Assembly (NCBI GenBank): GCA_963675135.1
Contig: OY776121.1
Location: 68,526,265 to 68,590,264 of the forward strand
Reading direction: 5' to 3'
Source: Galeopsis tetrahit
Lineage: Eukaryota; Streptophyta; Magnoliopsida; Lamiales; Lamiaceae
Length of the DNA stretch: 64,000 nucleotides
Made by a program: the position numbers and the translations under genes. This document shows positions 21,391 to 33,199 of the stretch, piece after piece (position 1 is the first letter of the stretch; each line of letters begins with the position of its first letter). Below the pieces are notes generated by a model, which had not been told where the DNA came from, searched no databases, and saw only the letters and a program-made list of their open reading frames with translations.

Positions 21391-22036
21391 GACCATCTCC
21401 AACCGTAGGCTATAAATAGTTTTGCTCCCTCCAACCGTACTCTATTTTGAAGTTTTGAAATAGAGTTTTGAATAGTAAACTCTATATATGAAGTTCACTA
21501 TTCAAAACTCTATATTTTATATCTATTATTTTATTAATATTTACTATTCTGTATTACAATTCTATATTAATAATTTGTTAAATATAATTACAATTCTATT
21601 GTTATACTAATTTATAATATAATTTTAATTGTGTAACTTTTTTTTTTGTGTATTATTATTACCAACAAAAAAAATAACTTAAAATACAATAAAACATACA
21701 TTATACTCACATGTTTCGTTTTACGTCATTATGTGTTTTGTAATTTTATATTTAAATAAAAGTAATATTTAAAAACTACAAGTTTATTTACATTTTATGA
21801 TTTTGATAAAATCAACAATATTTAATTTACTAATTGAATATTTAATTGTATAAATTAATTTAAATATGAAAATAAATATATTATTTAATGATTGTAATAT
21901 ATTGAAAATGATTAAAATAATAAATAGAGTAAGATATAGAGTTTCATGGTTGGAGAAGGTTTTTAAAATAGAGTATGAAAAAGTGTATTTTAGAGTTTAG
22001 AGATCTTCATTTGAGAGTTTGTGGTTGGAGATGGCC
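21391..22036. mobile_element. Harbinger-like MITE nested in the CACTA element
   Basis: Ends GACCATCTCCAACC and GGTTGGAGATGGCC (13 of 14 inverted) between TAA and TAA (21388-21390, 22037-22039). The TWA duplication suits PIF/Harbinger. Inside, TACTCTATTTTGAAG and its inverse recur near both ends. A relative lies at 47070-47884. No ORF. Confidence 0.7.
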
Positions 22037-22065
22037 TAAGGAGCCCATTATATGGGCTCAATATC

Positions 22066-22070
<5 letters not shown>

Positions 22071-22131
<61 letters not shown>
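22071..22131. repeat. (TA)n microsatellite
   Basis: About 30 uninterrupted TA units just outside the nested MITE. Confidence 0.95.
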
Positions 22132-22133
<2 letters not shown>

Positions 22134-22799
22134 TGCATATTTGCGTGGATTTTGATAGTTACGTGAGTATGACTTATGAATTTAGCATTACTCCTGATCA
22201 GAGTGAAACGAACATTATATATAATTAATCAAGCTTATTCTCTGCAATTAAAAAAAAAAAGTATTCACTAGTACTCCGTGTATTAGATAAGTGTATTTTA
22301 ATTGAAAATGAACTAGAGAATAATTTTATAATAGATGAAAATATTTTTAATTAAATGGATAAGTGAATTCATATTTTCAAATGGATAAGTGAAAATAATT
22401 ATATATATTTAATGTTGTGAATTGAAAATTAGAATGAATTTAAATGATGTGATTATAATAAATTTAAATGTATAAGTGAAAATAATTATATTCAATGTTG
22501 TATGTAATTATAATGTTGTGAAATAAAAAATTAGAATGAATTTAAATGTTGTAAATTGAGGATTAGAATAAATTTAAATAGTGTGAATTGATACCGTAAA
22601 TAAATTATTTAATTTGAAAAACATAATTTAGTTAATTTGAAAAACATAATTTAGAAATAATTATGATATGCTTTGATAAATAATTTAATAAGCAACAATT
22701 AAAGTTAGGGATTGAATTAATTAAAGAATTAAAAACTCAAATTAAATTGAATATATATTAATTGCATTCACAACATGTCGACTAAAAGCTCCTAGCCTA

Positions 22800-23040
22800 A
22801 ACGGCACACAGGGGGCGCTCAAAGGCCTTCGAGACCGCGAGGTCCCGAGTTCGAACCCCACAAATCGCGAAAATGGCCAGATTTCCGAAAAACGGGGTGG
22901 CCCAGCGGTGGGGGTGGGTGTTGGTGGCCTATCGACCTGAAAAATGGCCAGATTTCCGAAAAATGGGGTGGCCCAGCGGTGGGGGTGGGTGTTGGTGGCC
23001 TATCGACCTGGGTTCGAAACCCAGTTTCGGCTTTTTTAAA
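22800..23040 (+). mobile_element. tRNA-like (SINE-type) sequence with a tandem duplication, inside the CACTA element
   Basis: Two B-box-like words, GAGTTCGAACCCC near 22848 and CTGGGTTCGAAACCCAG near 23007 (the latter a perfect T-arm stem-loop), each preceded by A-box-like sequence (GGTGGCCCAGCGGT). A segment of about 75 bp beginning AAAATGGCCAGATTTCCG is duplicated in tandem (about 22870 and 22946). This fits SINE capture by the CACTA element; no complete tRNA can be drawn. Confidence 0.45.
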
Positions 23041-23049
23041 TTTTAATAA

Positions 23050-23298
23050 AAAGGCATCGGCAGTGGGCCCCGATGCGAAATGGCATCGGCTGTCCCCGAT
23101 GCGAAATGGCATCGGCAGTGGGCCCCGATGCCATTTGGTAACGGCGACCTGCCGATGCCATTTCGCATCGGTTTTCCCCAAATCCGATGCCATTTAAATG
23201 GCATCGAGCATATTGGCATCGGCACACTGCCGATGCCTTTGCCGTTGCCTTCATCTTTGGGGACGGCAGATCCGATGCCTTCCCCGATGCCATTTCTC
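23050..23298. repeat. CACTA subterminal repeats, right
   Basis: Same GGCATCGG/CCGATGCC units as on the left, including the shared phrase GGCAGTGGGCCCCGATGC, in both orientations. Confidence 0.85.
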
Positions 23299-23383
23299 CA
23301 TTATTTTGTAGTGCTATGATTTTAATGAAAATTTAAGATTCTCTCGATTTTAATTAAAAAAAAAAAATCAAACCTACTTATTT

Positions 23384-24138
23384 AAAATTCATTCACTCAC
23401 TTGTTAATTTAAACAAGTGTGGTGAATTTGAATTGTAAATTTAAAATTCATAAATTCAAATACCTTCCTTTAAATGGAGCCTAGACTAATTCGCAATATG
23501 AGGTAGAATAAGTCTAAAGTATGGATTTGAGTTAAAGATAGAATCAAACCTACAGGGTCACAGGCTAAACGGACAAGAATCTTAATTAATTTATTTTTAA
23601 CGGTCATACATGCACTTGTTGGGATCACGAATTAAACGAATCACTAACGGATTACATTTTTTTTTAAATAAAAGATCACAAATAACACATTCAAAAAACA
23701 AATAAAATAGAAAAATAAATAATTAATTAATGATTGATTGATAATTAAAAAAATAAAAATATAATTTAAACACAATTCTAAAATTTATTAATATTTCACT
23801 ATATTTGTTAATCTGACTTGGACAATAAAAGTAGTAGACTTATACTACGGAGTACGGAGTATTATTTATTCTTCATGATTATCCACATTTTGCATTCACA
23901 TTCTTCCGGGCAAAAATATAAATTATTTTATACGGAGTATCTTTCAGTTACATTATTTATAATATATGTTATTTTATTATATTTCATTTTATATTTTATT
24001 TATTATTTTTTCTCTTATCATCACATTATTTGTACTAAATTTATTCATTTTATTATATTTTTAATTTAATCAAAATGCTCAAAAGAAATGAAAAATGTAT
24101 AGTACGTCGGAGGGAGTATTGATTTTTAATATTCAATA
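23384..24138. other. AT-rich spacer, no gene
   Basis: No frame with protein-like composition. It includes scattered ACGGAGTA words that look like MITE remnants (23850-23940). Confidence 0.5.
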
Positions 24139-24377
24139 CTCCCTCCGTCTCATGATAACTTTCACACCTACTTTTTCGGTCCTTTAGGAACTCCACTCAT
24201 ACAATATTTAAAACATTATATTTAATGTCATTATTTTTATGGTACATACATACACATAAGTCAACTCACTTATTTATTTTTTTATAAGATTATATCTCAA
24301 AATTCTATTTATTATAATATTTTTTAAAAAGGAAGGGATGAACAGTGAGTATGAAAGTTTTTTTGGGACGGAGGGAA
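24139..24377. mobile_element. Stowaway-like MITE
   Basis: 239 bp, begins CTCCCTCCGTCTCAT and ends GGGACGGAGGGAA, flanked by TA on both sides. The inner arms also pair (ACTTTCA/TGAAAGT). Confidence 0.8.
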
Positions 24378-24450
24378 TATTATTTTTTGAAAAAAAAATA
24401 CATTAGTCAATATGCTTGATTGATATAACTGTCATTTGTGAATGAGTTTA

Positions 24451-25404
24451 GGGTGGGGCTAATAACACCCCATAAAATGTTATACCCACCACAAATGTTA
24501 AACACACCCCATTAAAATTTAAAATTCAATTTTTATTACTATACACACCCTAATTATTTCTTATTTACCCTTCAACTCTCATAACTAATAGAAATTAACT
24601 AAATCTTTAAAAATATATAAAATTTAATTAACAGAAAAAAAATCAATAATACAATAAAATTATGTGTAAACGTTGAAAATATTTTTAAAATCATTTAAAA
24701 GTGGAACAATCAATTAAAAAATTAATAAAATAAAAAAATGAAAATAATAATAATTAAATCTAAATAAAATCTGAAAAATAAATCAAATAAAAAAAATTAA
24801 GGATTAACGATTTTTTAAAAAAATTAAATAAAATAATAAAAAAATCAACTCAATATTAAATTAAAAAATAAAATCTTTAAAAATAAAATAAAGCTAAATA
24901 AAATTAAAAAATTTCAACTAAAATTTTAAAAATAATTAAATCAATTATATTTATAATATTTATAATTAATTTAATTAATTCTTAAGATTTAGATTATTTT
25001 TAATTTTTTAGATTTTATTTATCATTATTCGAATTCTTAATTTTAATTGATTTTTTAATTGATTTTTTACGATTTATTAAAATATTTACGAATTTATTTA
25101 TTTTTAATTGATTTTTGAATTTTTTATTTGAATAATTTATTTATTTTCTTTTTTTAAAATATTTAATTTTTTCAGATTATTTTTAAAAATATTTAATTTA
25201 TTTAAATTAATTATTTTTTAAGATTTTATTAATATTTTAAAATACTTTTCAGATTTTAATTACATTTTTTAAGATATTTTCAATTTTTTTTTTAAATTAT
25301 CTTTAATTTGTATAAGGGTTAATTAGTCATTTTACAATTATCTATTTTTATTTTTAAATTGATGGGGTGTGTATAACATGTTTTGGAGTGTTAGTAGCGA
25401 TACC
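24451..25404. mobile_element. Mutator-like MITE with 9 bp target duplication
   Basis: The ends GGGTGGGGCTAATAACACC and GGTGTTAGTAGC-type inverse are imperfect terminal inverted repeats of about 40 bp (shared ATGTTATAC). Flanks are ATGAGTTTA at 24442-24450 and 25405-25413; 9 bp is the Mutator-class length. The paralogous segment near 48260 reads GGAATGACTTTAATGCTC without the element, i.e. the empty site. The interior is very AT-rich, no ORF. Confidence 0.75.
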
Positions 25405-25413
25405 ATGAGTTTA

Positions 25414-26100
25414 ATGCTCTGAAGATAAATTTTAATTTCCACAAATTATACAGTATATTTTAGTCAGTATGTATGTATATTTGGCGCAAACCTTTTAATT
25501 TTAAATGTGTCATGGACCACCCATTCATTGTCAAGTTGTGGGTTTAGGCCTTTTTTTTCCCTTTGCATACGTTCGGAGAAAATACCATGTCAATTTTAAT
25601 TTATATCAATAAGTTATTATCCTGGAAATACCCATGATATATTCTTTTTTATGGTGATTGATATAATATTGAGAAAACTTATACTTCCCTCCATCCAATT
25701 TTATTATGCCCACTTCTCCGGGTACGAGTTTTAATGAATATTGATTAGTTTATTGAGTTTAATCACTAGTAAGGACAATCTTATAGACCAATATTCAAAT
25801 AAAGGAAACAAACTAAAACAATACAATTAAGGTCAAATTAACTTGTTAATTTATGTCCCTTGATCTTATAAAACAATATTAATTCATTAATATAATTAAA
25901 TTTGAAATTGAAATACCATTTTCACGATTTTGATATTCTGGATTCAAATTCAAATTAAACCCCATTCTCTTAGCTTCCGAAAATTACTCAACATTTACCA
26001 AAACTACCAAAATTTCCTAAATAGAATAACTTCCTTTCGTATGCCCATTGACAATTCCAAAAATAAGATTTTTTTTTTTTGCAGAACAATGGCAGTTTCT
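25414..26100. other. AT-rich sequence of the segmental duplication, no gene
   Basis: Contains the block paralogous to 48270-49120 and a lone Stowaway-like end at about 25686. No coding potential. Confidence 0.5.
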
Positions 26101-26852
26101 TCGGTCTTTTGAATTCTGCAATTCATCGTTCAAGAATTAGGGATTCTGCAATTCATCGTACACTTTCGATTGTCGCCCCTCCCCGGTCGAGGGCGCCGCC
26201 AATCTTCTTCCTCACGCACCAACCATGGTCTCGCTAATCTTCTTCCATACGCACCAACCATGGTCTCGCCGATCTTTGTTCACCTTCGGCGTGCGCCCTC
26301 TCCGCGGCTGACATGGAGGAAATCCTCCACTTCTCCTTCGTATCATTTCTCATTTCAAAACATTCAAATCCCCACCCACAATCATACGGCGGCACAATCG
26401 GCCCGACACCACCCTACTCGGCAGAATCGGTCAAGTTGCAGACCCTTGCGATTTTGCCTCCATCACAATCGATATACTTGTGTGTGTTTTTTTTTTTTTG
26501 CATTTAAGTGGATTATTTGGACTTTTCTATCAACTTTAGTTTAATTTTCAGTTATTGTGAATGTGTGTTTACAATTATGGAGTATAATGTGAATTTCTTG
26601 TTGTATGATTGTGAACTAGATTTGGGGAAATTGTGAGAATATTTGGGTGGATTTGGAGGTTTCTGTTTGGTGGCCGGAATTATGTAGAAGGTTGGGTACT
26701 GGGTAGGTGCTTTCTGGATTTAATTTTGTATCTCTCTCTCTCTTTTATCTTCTTCCATAAGAGAAAGAGAGTGAGAAAGGTTTTTCATTTTGTGTGTGTA
26801 TCACTATGTTTGGGATCTAGTTTGTTTGATTGGGTGAAAACATTAATTGCAG

Positions 26853-27180
26853 ATTGATGGGGAAAGTTGCTTCTGATAAATGTCACAAATGGGTATTCAA
26901 GGAGCCAAGAAGGAGCCCCCAAGATCAATTCGAAAGGACCTGTTCCCTGTTCCTCAAACAGAGCGATTTGAGTCACAACAAGGTGCCGAAGTTGAAAAAA
27001 ATACTTCCTCTAATTCTGCAGAACCCACCTGGAAGACCTAAGCAGAAGAGGATGACGTCATATGGAGAATTTCGCAAAGTAAAACCTACCAGTTGTAAGA
27101 GGCGTTGTAAAAAGGGCATGCACGATTCCTTGACATGTTCAGGTGTTTTTGGAACTGATAAAACTAATGTTGTCCAGTAG
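26853..27180 (+). CDS. small basic protein with zinc-knuckle-like C-terminus
   Basis: I choose ATG at 26857, just after a good splice acceptor (TAATTGCAG, ending 26852); the sequence upstream from about 26160 is more GC-rich and could be a 5' exon. The 107-residue product starts MGKVASDKCHKW. It has a basic stretch PGRPKQKRMTSYGE followed by CKRRCKKGMHDSLTC, a CX3CX4HX4C pattern. The order GRPKxKR then a Cys-His knuckle is how many MULE transposases and FAR1-related proteins end, so this may be a remnant or domesticated tail of one. A real gene is possible but unproven; no other family is evident. Confidence 0.4.
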
Positions 27181-28032
27181 AATTAATGTTTTTAAGTTTT
27201 TTTATTTTTTCTTATTCACTGTGAAATTTATTGATTTAGATATGGATTTTTTGTTTTCGTCATTTTTCCACTATCGATGTGGTAATCATATGTTATACGG
27301 ATTACATTCAATTGTTTGAATCATTATTCAATATTATTATATTTTGCAGTTATATTGGTTTGGCATAATTTTTTTTTTATTCATTTGTATTTTTATTATA
27401 TATTTGAGGTGTTTATCTCTTAGTATTGTTCATATTATCTGTAATATTTCTTATAATTTTTTTTTTGATTTCGTATTATATACCCTTATCCCCCTCCAAT
27501 CGAAACGAACACAATTATTATATTATTTTACTAATATACATTTATAGATGTAACTTTATTTCCACATCCAATTAATCCTCCGCACATATGCAATCAATTA
27601 ATATTATTTTCGCATTTATTCAGACGCAAAATGGACATATGCAGAATATATGATGCACATATTCAAATGTGCATTTTTATTTAGCATATCACCAAACCTA
27701 TATTATTTTAATCAATAAATAATAAATTAATTAGTTTAATATAATAATATTATAAGTAGATTTTATCTAAAAAAATCTTTTTATATATATAAATTATAAA
27801 CCGAAATAAATTCTGCAAAAAAATTATGTTGATACAAAATATTTAACTTTCTTATATTATATTATATATTTTTTTAGGTGATAACACCATGTTTATGTAA
27901 TAATACTATTATTATATTAATTATAAATGAAGATAAAATTCGTGGATTTTGCATATATGAAGCACATATTAAAATGTGCATATCTTTTTAGCATGTCATC
28001 AAGCATATATTATGTTAATTGTTAATTAAATA
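27181..28032. other. AT-rich sequence, no gene
   Basis: Low-complexity T-rich and A-rich tracts, no credible ORF. Confidence 0.5.
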
Positions 28033-28288
28033 CTCCCTCCGTCCCACAAAGATAGCCACATATTCCTTTTTTGGATGTCCCAAATTATAGCCACATTTCC
28101 TCTTTTACTTTAGCATTAAATGCTTTATTGTCAATTTTACCCCTAATTAATAAGAGTAATTAATGCTTAACAGATTTTGGAGTATGAAATTTCAAGGGCA
28201 AAATTGACACATTAATTAAATTTGACTGTATTTATTGATTTTTCTTAATCTGTGTGTAAAGTCAAATGTGGCTATCTTTGTGGGACTT
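28033..28288. mobile_element. Stowaway-like MITE, right end eroded
   Basis: Begins CTCCCTCCGTCCCAC after TA. The arm CCCACAAAGATAGCCACAT returns inverted as ATGTGGCTATCTTTGTGGG at 28266-28284, but the outermost ACGGAGGGAG is missing on the right. Confidence 0.7.
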
Positions 28289-30714
28289 GCTTCTTTATTT
28301 TTGGTTTGATACGGTTTTATATCAAGCTTATTTAATTTTGTCGATTGTTGTGCTTAAACGGTTTTTTTAGTTCCCCTAAAGATAACATTAATTCATTTTA
28401 ATTTAAAATTAATGCTTATTAGTAGTTATTCCTAATTTAATGGAGGAGTTACAATCATTAACATGACAATCATTTATTATTAATATTTTATTGATAAATA
28501 TAATTTAATTCAAATATTTAATTTTCTTGTATATTAAATTATATATTATTATATTTTAATTTTAAACTCTTATTTGTTTGAATATATATATATATATATA
28601 TATATCATCAGTATAAGATTAATGGTATGTTTATATTTCAATTTATTTAAAACTTTAATATTATAAGTAGATTTTTATCTAAAAAGTCTTTCGATATTTC
28701 TGTAATTTAACTTCTCCAAAACTCCAGCTCAATTTTAGGAATGTTTTGAATTTTGAGAGTGTAGTTATTACCGTGATTTACGATGATTTGGTATTTATGA
28801 AATCTTATTCAATTAATATAATTTTATATTATTCAAATTATGAAATTTTCGGATGTAATTATAAAGAAAGGGTACAATTGTACATCTATCCACCATTTTG
28901 TTCTTTTTTTTTTACTTTAAAAAATGTTGTTTCTATTTGTTGTTTCCATAGGTGAAATGACTTTTATAACAACTCCCACTAGTTTATTCATAAAGTAGAT
29001 AAATTGAGGGTATGATGGGGTATTGTGGGGTCCATTTGTAATTAAATGATTGTTTATGAATAAAATGAATGGCAAAGTGGGTAAATAATTGATGGTAGGA
29101 GGGTGGAAATAAAGTAGTATGAATAGTATTGTTTTCAAAAAAGGTATTGACATAATAAAATTGGACAACTAAAAAAGGAAAGTGAGAATAATGAAATTGG
29201 ACGGAGGGAGTATATTTTTACGATATTCTTTTAAAGAAAATTAAAAACATTAATAAATATGGGTATGCAATAAGTGTCCTTTTAGATTGAAATAGGTTTA
29301 AAATACAAATTCTACTTGTTTAAGTTGTTTTCCCCACCCAATATAATTTTAAAATTGTACAAAAAGTCAAATTAGCCTATATGATTGAACTATTTTGTAA
29401 GAAAATGAAAGTTAATTTTAATCATGTCACCCGTAACGGAGCTAGAAATTTAAATTTGGTTGACCCGATTAACATTACTATAAAACCGTAATATATAAAA
29501 ATTTCAAGTTTACAAATATTAGTCAACATAATAATATTATACTTATCAAATAATTTCATTCTATTAATTTAAATTGAGAAAATTGACTTTCAATTCATTA
29601 TGTTTTAAAGAAACATTTGATTGTTTCGGTTCAAAAGAGATGAAATAGTGTCAAAATTGATAAAATATTACAATTATTATTAAAAAAAATACAAATTAAT
29701 AATCTTCTTTTTTTCTCCTTTGCAAGAAAAAAAATTAAGTTTTAATTAAAAATGATGTTTTCAATAATTACTAATATGGAGTATATATTTATGAAATAAA
29801 AATGTGTATAGAAAATCGAATACACGGGTCATAAATAACTTCAACACAATTCAATTAATTTGAAATGAATAAAATTATTGAACAATGTTTACCTAAAATA
29901 TTTGGGTTATTCTATATAAAATACTAAAAATAAATTTGAAAAGGAAAAAAATAGAATATTGGGTTTACTCTATATAAAATACTAAAAAGAAAATTGAAAA
30001 GAAAAAAAATAAAGAGTAATTGCGTACGTGGTTTCGGGCAGCAAAAAGGAAAGATTAATTTGCAGCCAACCACTAGGCTATCGTTACTAAATAACATGTC
30101 CACAATATATAAAGAATAAAGTTTCAAATTTGTGGGGGGCCCAGACCCGTCATTGTATGTCACATTGTCGAAAAATAAATCTTGAATAGTAGCGCACTTG
30201 AAAAGTCACAATTTGAATTATGCACTCTTTTTCCAAGTCAAATTTAGTGTGATTTGTGAACATTAATTAATGTAATGTACGTTTCGCTACATAACCAAAT
30301 GTGGGAAGTGGAAATGCTACCATAAGTCTTCGTCTTCGGAGTCGTATTCCATTTTGTCTTATACCGTTTGTTCTTTTCAAGCCCTTTTATTTAACATTTA
30401 TATCACATTAAAATAGATTTCAATTCTCCTATGTTTCATCTGCTGAATTTTTAACACTTGTCGTCCTCAATATTGTAGGACGTTGATTATTTTTTAAACA
30501 TTAAAATTGTAACATGTGATCTCATTCGCAACATAACATTGATTGTGTGTATACCTTACGATGGAAAGTCATATCATATACGATTAAATATGAAACAATT
30601 AAAATATTTGAATCTAGATATTTTAACACATCTATCAAATAAGAATATATTTGACTGTGTAACTACTCCTGGTCGAATAGAATTAACTAATCCCTTGTTC
30701 AAATATACATTTTA
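28289..30714. other. AT-rich spacer, no gene
   Basis: Includes a lone Stowaway-like end (GGACGGAGGGAGTATA at 29198-29213), TA-rich tracts and the blocks shared with 49.8-50.2 kb. I see no gene. Confidence 0.5.
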
Positions 30715-30910
30715 GGGTGGGACTATTAACACCCCATAAAATGTTATAGGCACCCCAAATGTTAAACTCACCCCACTAAAATTTAAAAATCAATTTTTAT
30801 TACTAAACACACCACAATTTATTCCTTTCATACCCTTTTTTTTTTCATTTAAAAGTTAAAACAACTCCATAACTAATCTACTACTAAACACACCCCATCT
30901 CCTTCATTCT
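30715..30910. mobile_element. fragment of the Mutator-like MITE family
   Basis: GGGTGGGACTATTAACACC followed by CCATAAAATGTTATA and the next 100 bp match the left end of the element at 24451. The right end is not found. Confidence 0.6.
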
Positions 30911-31170
30911 TTTCCTTGTAGCCCTTTTTTCATCTCCTACCATTTGCGCTAAAAAATCATTGGCGAAAAAAAAAAAAAGCATGGCAATTCATAGATTTGA
31001 AGAAAGCTCATGAGATCTTTGTCTCGTGCGATGCTGTCGCTTAATTTGATTGAAAAAGGGAAAGCTCCTTGAGTATTCTAGTGATTATGATTTACTGTTT
31101 CCATTTTTTTTTGTCTTTTTATTAAAGAAATACAGTACAGTTTAAATTAAGAAATACAGTACAGTTTAAA

Positions 31171-33199
31171 TCATTGGCGAAAAAAAAAAAAAGCATGGCA
31201 ATTCATAGATTTCTCTGTTGCTGCAATGACTTTGTCTTTGATCTTCCGGAGAACAACTACAACTTGTACCATGTCAATTCTTTCGTCGGGAGAGAAGGCT
31301 AAACATTTCATAGCCATGTCAAAAACAGACGACACGCATTCCTCCTTTGCAGAAAAATGTTGATCATCACTTGATATCAAACCAGGGCCATGATTTCACT
31401 TACTGCATTTTCTCGTAATGCTTCTTCCGCCCAATCCTTCAAGCTCATCTCGTCGTTGAACATATCATCCGTCGGCTTCCTCCTCGTAAACATCTCCAAC
31501 AACAATATCCCGTAGCTGTATACATCCCCCTTTGTGGATACTTTTCCTTCCGATCCATACTCTAATATTCATTCATCATTATCAAATATCAGAAATATAG
31601 TATCAAATTCAATATATGTATGTATGTATGTATAAAGAGTATTGTACATTACCTGGTGCCGCGTACCCAACAGTTGCCAAAGTCGTTGTATGAGTCATGA
31701 CCTCCCCTTCGTCAAAAAGCTTGGAAATACCGAAATCAGCAACATGAGCAGTCATATCTTGGTCGAGTAAAACATTGCTCGGCTTTATATCGCAATGAAC
31801 GACAGGAAATGTGTGGCCATGATGAAGATATTCCAAGGCTAATGCAACATCCGTAGCAATATTCAATCTTTGCACCAGATCTAGAACATAGCTATCAGAG
31901 TGTAACCATTTCTCAAGGCTTCCATTTGGCATGTATTCGAGAATCAGGGCTCTGAAGTCTGCGTTCGTACAACAGCTGATTACTGAGACTAAGTTCCTGT
32001 GCCGAATAGAGCTTAGTATTCCACTCTCAGTATCAAAGCTCTTGGTAGCTCCTTCTAACTCTAAGTTGAACACTTTTACTGCAATATTCAACCCATCTGA
32101 AAGCGTTGCCTTAAATACCGAACCAAAACTTCCTCTTCCAAGTAGGTTCATTTCACTGAAAGAACTTGTGCCTCGCACAAGTTCTACATACGAAATTCTC
32201 GCAATTTTCTCAAGTGAAATATCAGACACAGGCAACTGTTTTAATGCCGCCTTGCGTTTCCTTACAAGTAAAACAACCACCACGATGGCAGCTATGAAAA
32301 ATGGGGGCAGAACATATTTCAAAAATATGAGAGCAATAGCCTTGGATCTTGATCTTCCATGGCGACACCGTGGCACTTGAAATTTTGGTAGACCGCAAAG
32401 AGCAGAGTTATGAAGGAAGGATTGAGCAGTGGAGTTAGCGATTCCATCGGGAATAACCCCTTCCAATTTGTTGTAAGACACGTCAAAACTTTCGAGAACG
32501 TTGAGATCTTCTAAAGTGATGGGAATCACTCCAGAAAGATCATTCCGAGATAAATTCAAATATGTCAAGCCTTTGACATTCCCCAAAGTGTCAGGGATAG
32601 ATCCCCCAAACTTGTTATTCGACAATGATAGGAATTCCAACGATATGCAATCGCCAATCGTGTTTGGAATATTTCCTGTAAACTGATTAGACGACAAGTC
32701 TAGCTGATTAATTTCCCAGGTTCCAATCCGTGGCGAAACTTGACCACTCAAATTGTTTGAGGACAAATCAAGAATCACCAGGCTCGATAGATCCCAAAAT
32801 TTGGAAGGAAATGTAGAGTTGAGCTTGTTTGAAGCCAAAGAAACCGACCTTAAGGAATTAAGGTCACCAAAACATTCATGTATGGGGCCGGTGAGCAAAT
32901 TATAACTGAGATTCAACGCCCCCAAATTAGTGAGCTGGCAAAGCTGACCAGGGATATAACCTTGCAGTTGATTGTCACCAAGATGCATCTCTTGGAGGTT
33001 ATTTAGCTTATTTAGCTGACTAATTGTTGGAGGGATGAATCCAGTGAGGCGATTTTTATATAACTGTATGGATTGCAAACCAGCCAAGTTTCCAATCTGC
33101 CAAGGAATTTCGCTTGCATTTGGCCGCCCAAATCTTGGAGAGAGAAGAAGAAAAATTCCCAATTGAAGCTGGAAGTATACCATTCAACGGATTGTCTCC
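31171..33199 (-). pseudogene. LRR-XII receptor-like kinase, 3' copy (LRRs, TM, kinase)
   Basis: Minus strand. The main exon (33199-31653) encodes about ten LRRs with the LxxLxLSxNxLxGxIP plant pattern, a juxtamembrane cap (CRHGRSRSK), one transmembrane helix (VLPPFFIAAIVVVVLLV) and a kinase with P-loop LGRGSFGSVFKA, Lys in IAVKVF, catalytic loop VVHCDIKPSN and VADFGISK. HCD instead of HRD makes it non-RD, typical of LRR-XII immune receptors. A GT-AG intron (31652-31562) precedes the kinase end (YGSEGKVS...). Two lesions: a frameshift near 33120 in the first LRRs (IWA to NASEIP) and a one-base loss near 31386 before ISSDDQHF. It lacks the N-terminus and duplicates part of the neighbour at 33870-37865. 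Confidence 0.85.

Larger units (their letters stand above)
20672..23313. mobile_element. non-autonomous CACTA (En/Spm) transposon
   Basis: It begins CACTACAAAATA and ends TATTTTGTAGTG (12 bp terminal inverted repeats) and is flanked by the 3 bp duplication CTA (20669-20671, 23314-23316). Both ends carry dense subterminal repeats of the octamer CCGATGCC/GGCATCGG, the arrangement to which CACTA transposases bind. No transposase ORF lies inside. The interior is AT-rich and holds a Harbinger-like MITE, a TA microsatellite and tRNA-like sequence. The repeat A copy at 5510 shows the empty site. Confidence 0.93.
20452..23383 (+). repeat. repeat A, right copy, split by a CACTA element
   Basis: 20452-20671 and 23317-23383 together match 5510-5796. 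They are interrupted at CTA by the 2,642 bp CACTA insertion. Beyond CTTATTTA the two copies diverge. Confidence 0.85.
24390..30390 (+). repeat. segmental duplication, left member
   Basis: Blocks in the same order as 48210-50215: ATGCTTGATTGAT, TTTTAATTTCCACAAATTAT, CCTTTGCATACGTT, TTTTGTAAGAAAATGAAAG, AAATAAATCTTGAATA and AAGTCTTCGTCTTCG. Identity is partial, and the copies differ by several insertions, including about 3.7 kb extra here between 25.6 and 29.3 kb. Confidence 0.7.

Noticed and set aside
20733..23293. Short frames rich in Ala-Ser-Cys-His (MASA..., RCHFASG)
   Set aside because: Translations of GGCATCGG subterminal repeats of the CACTA element.
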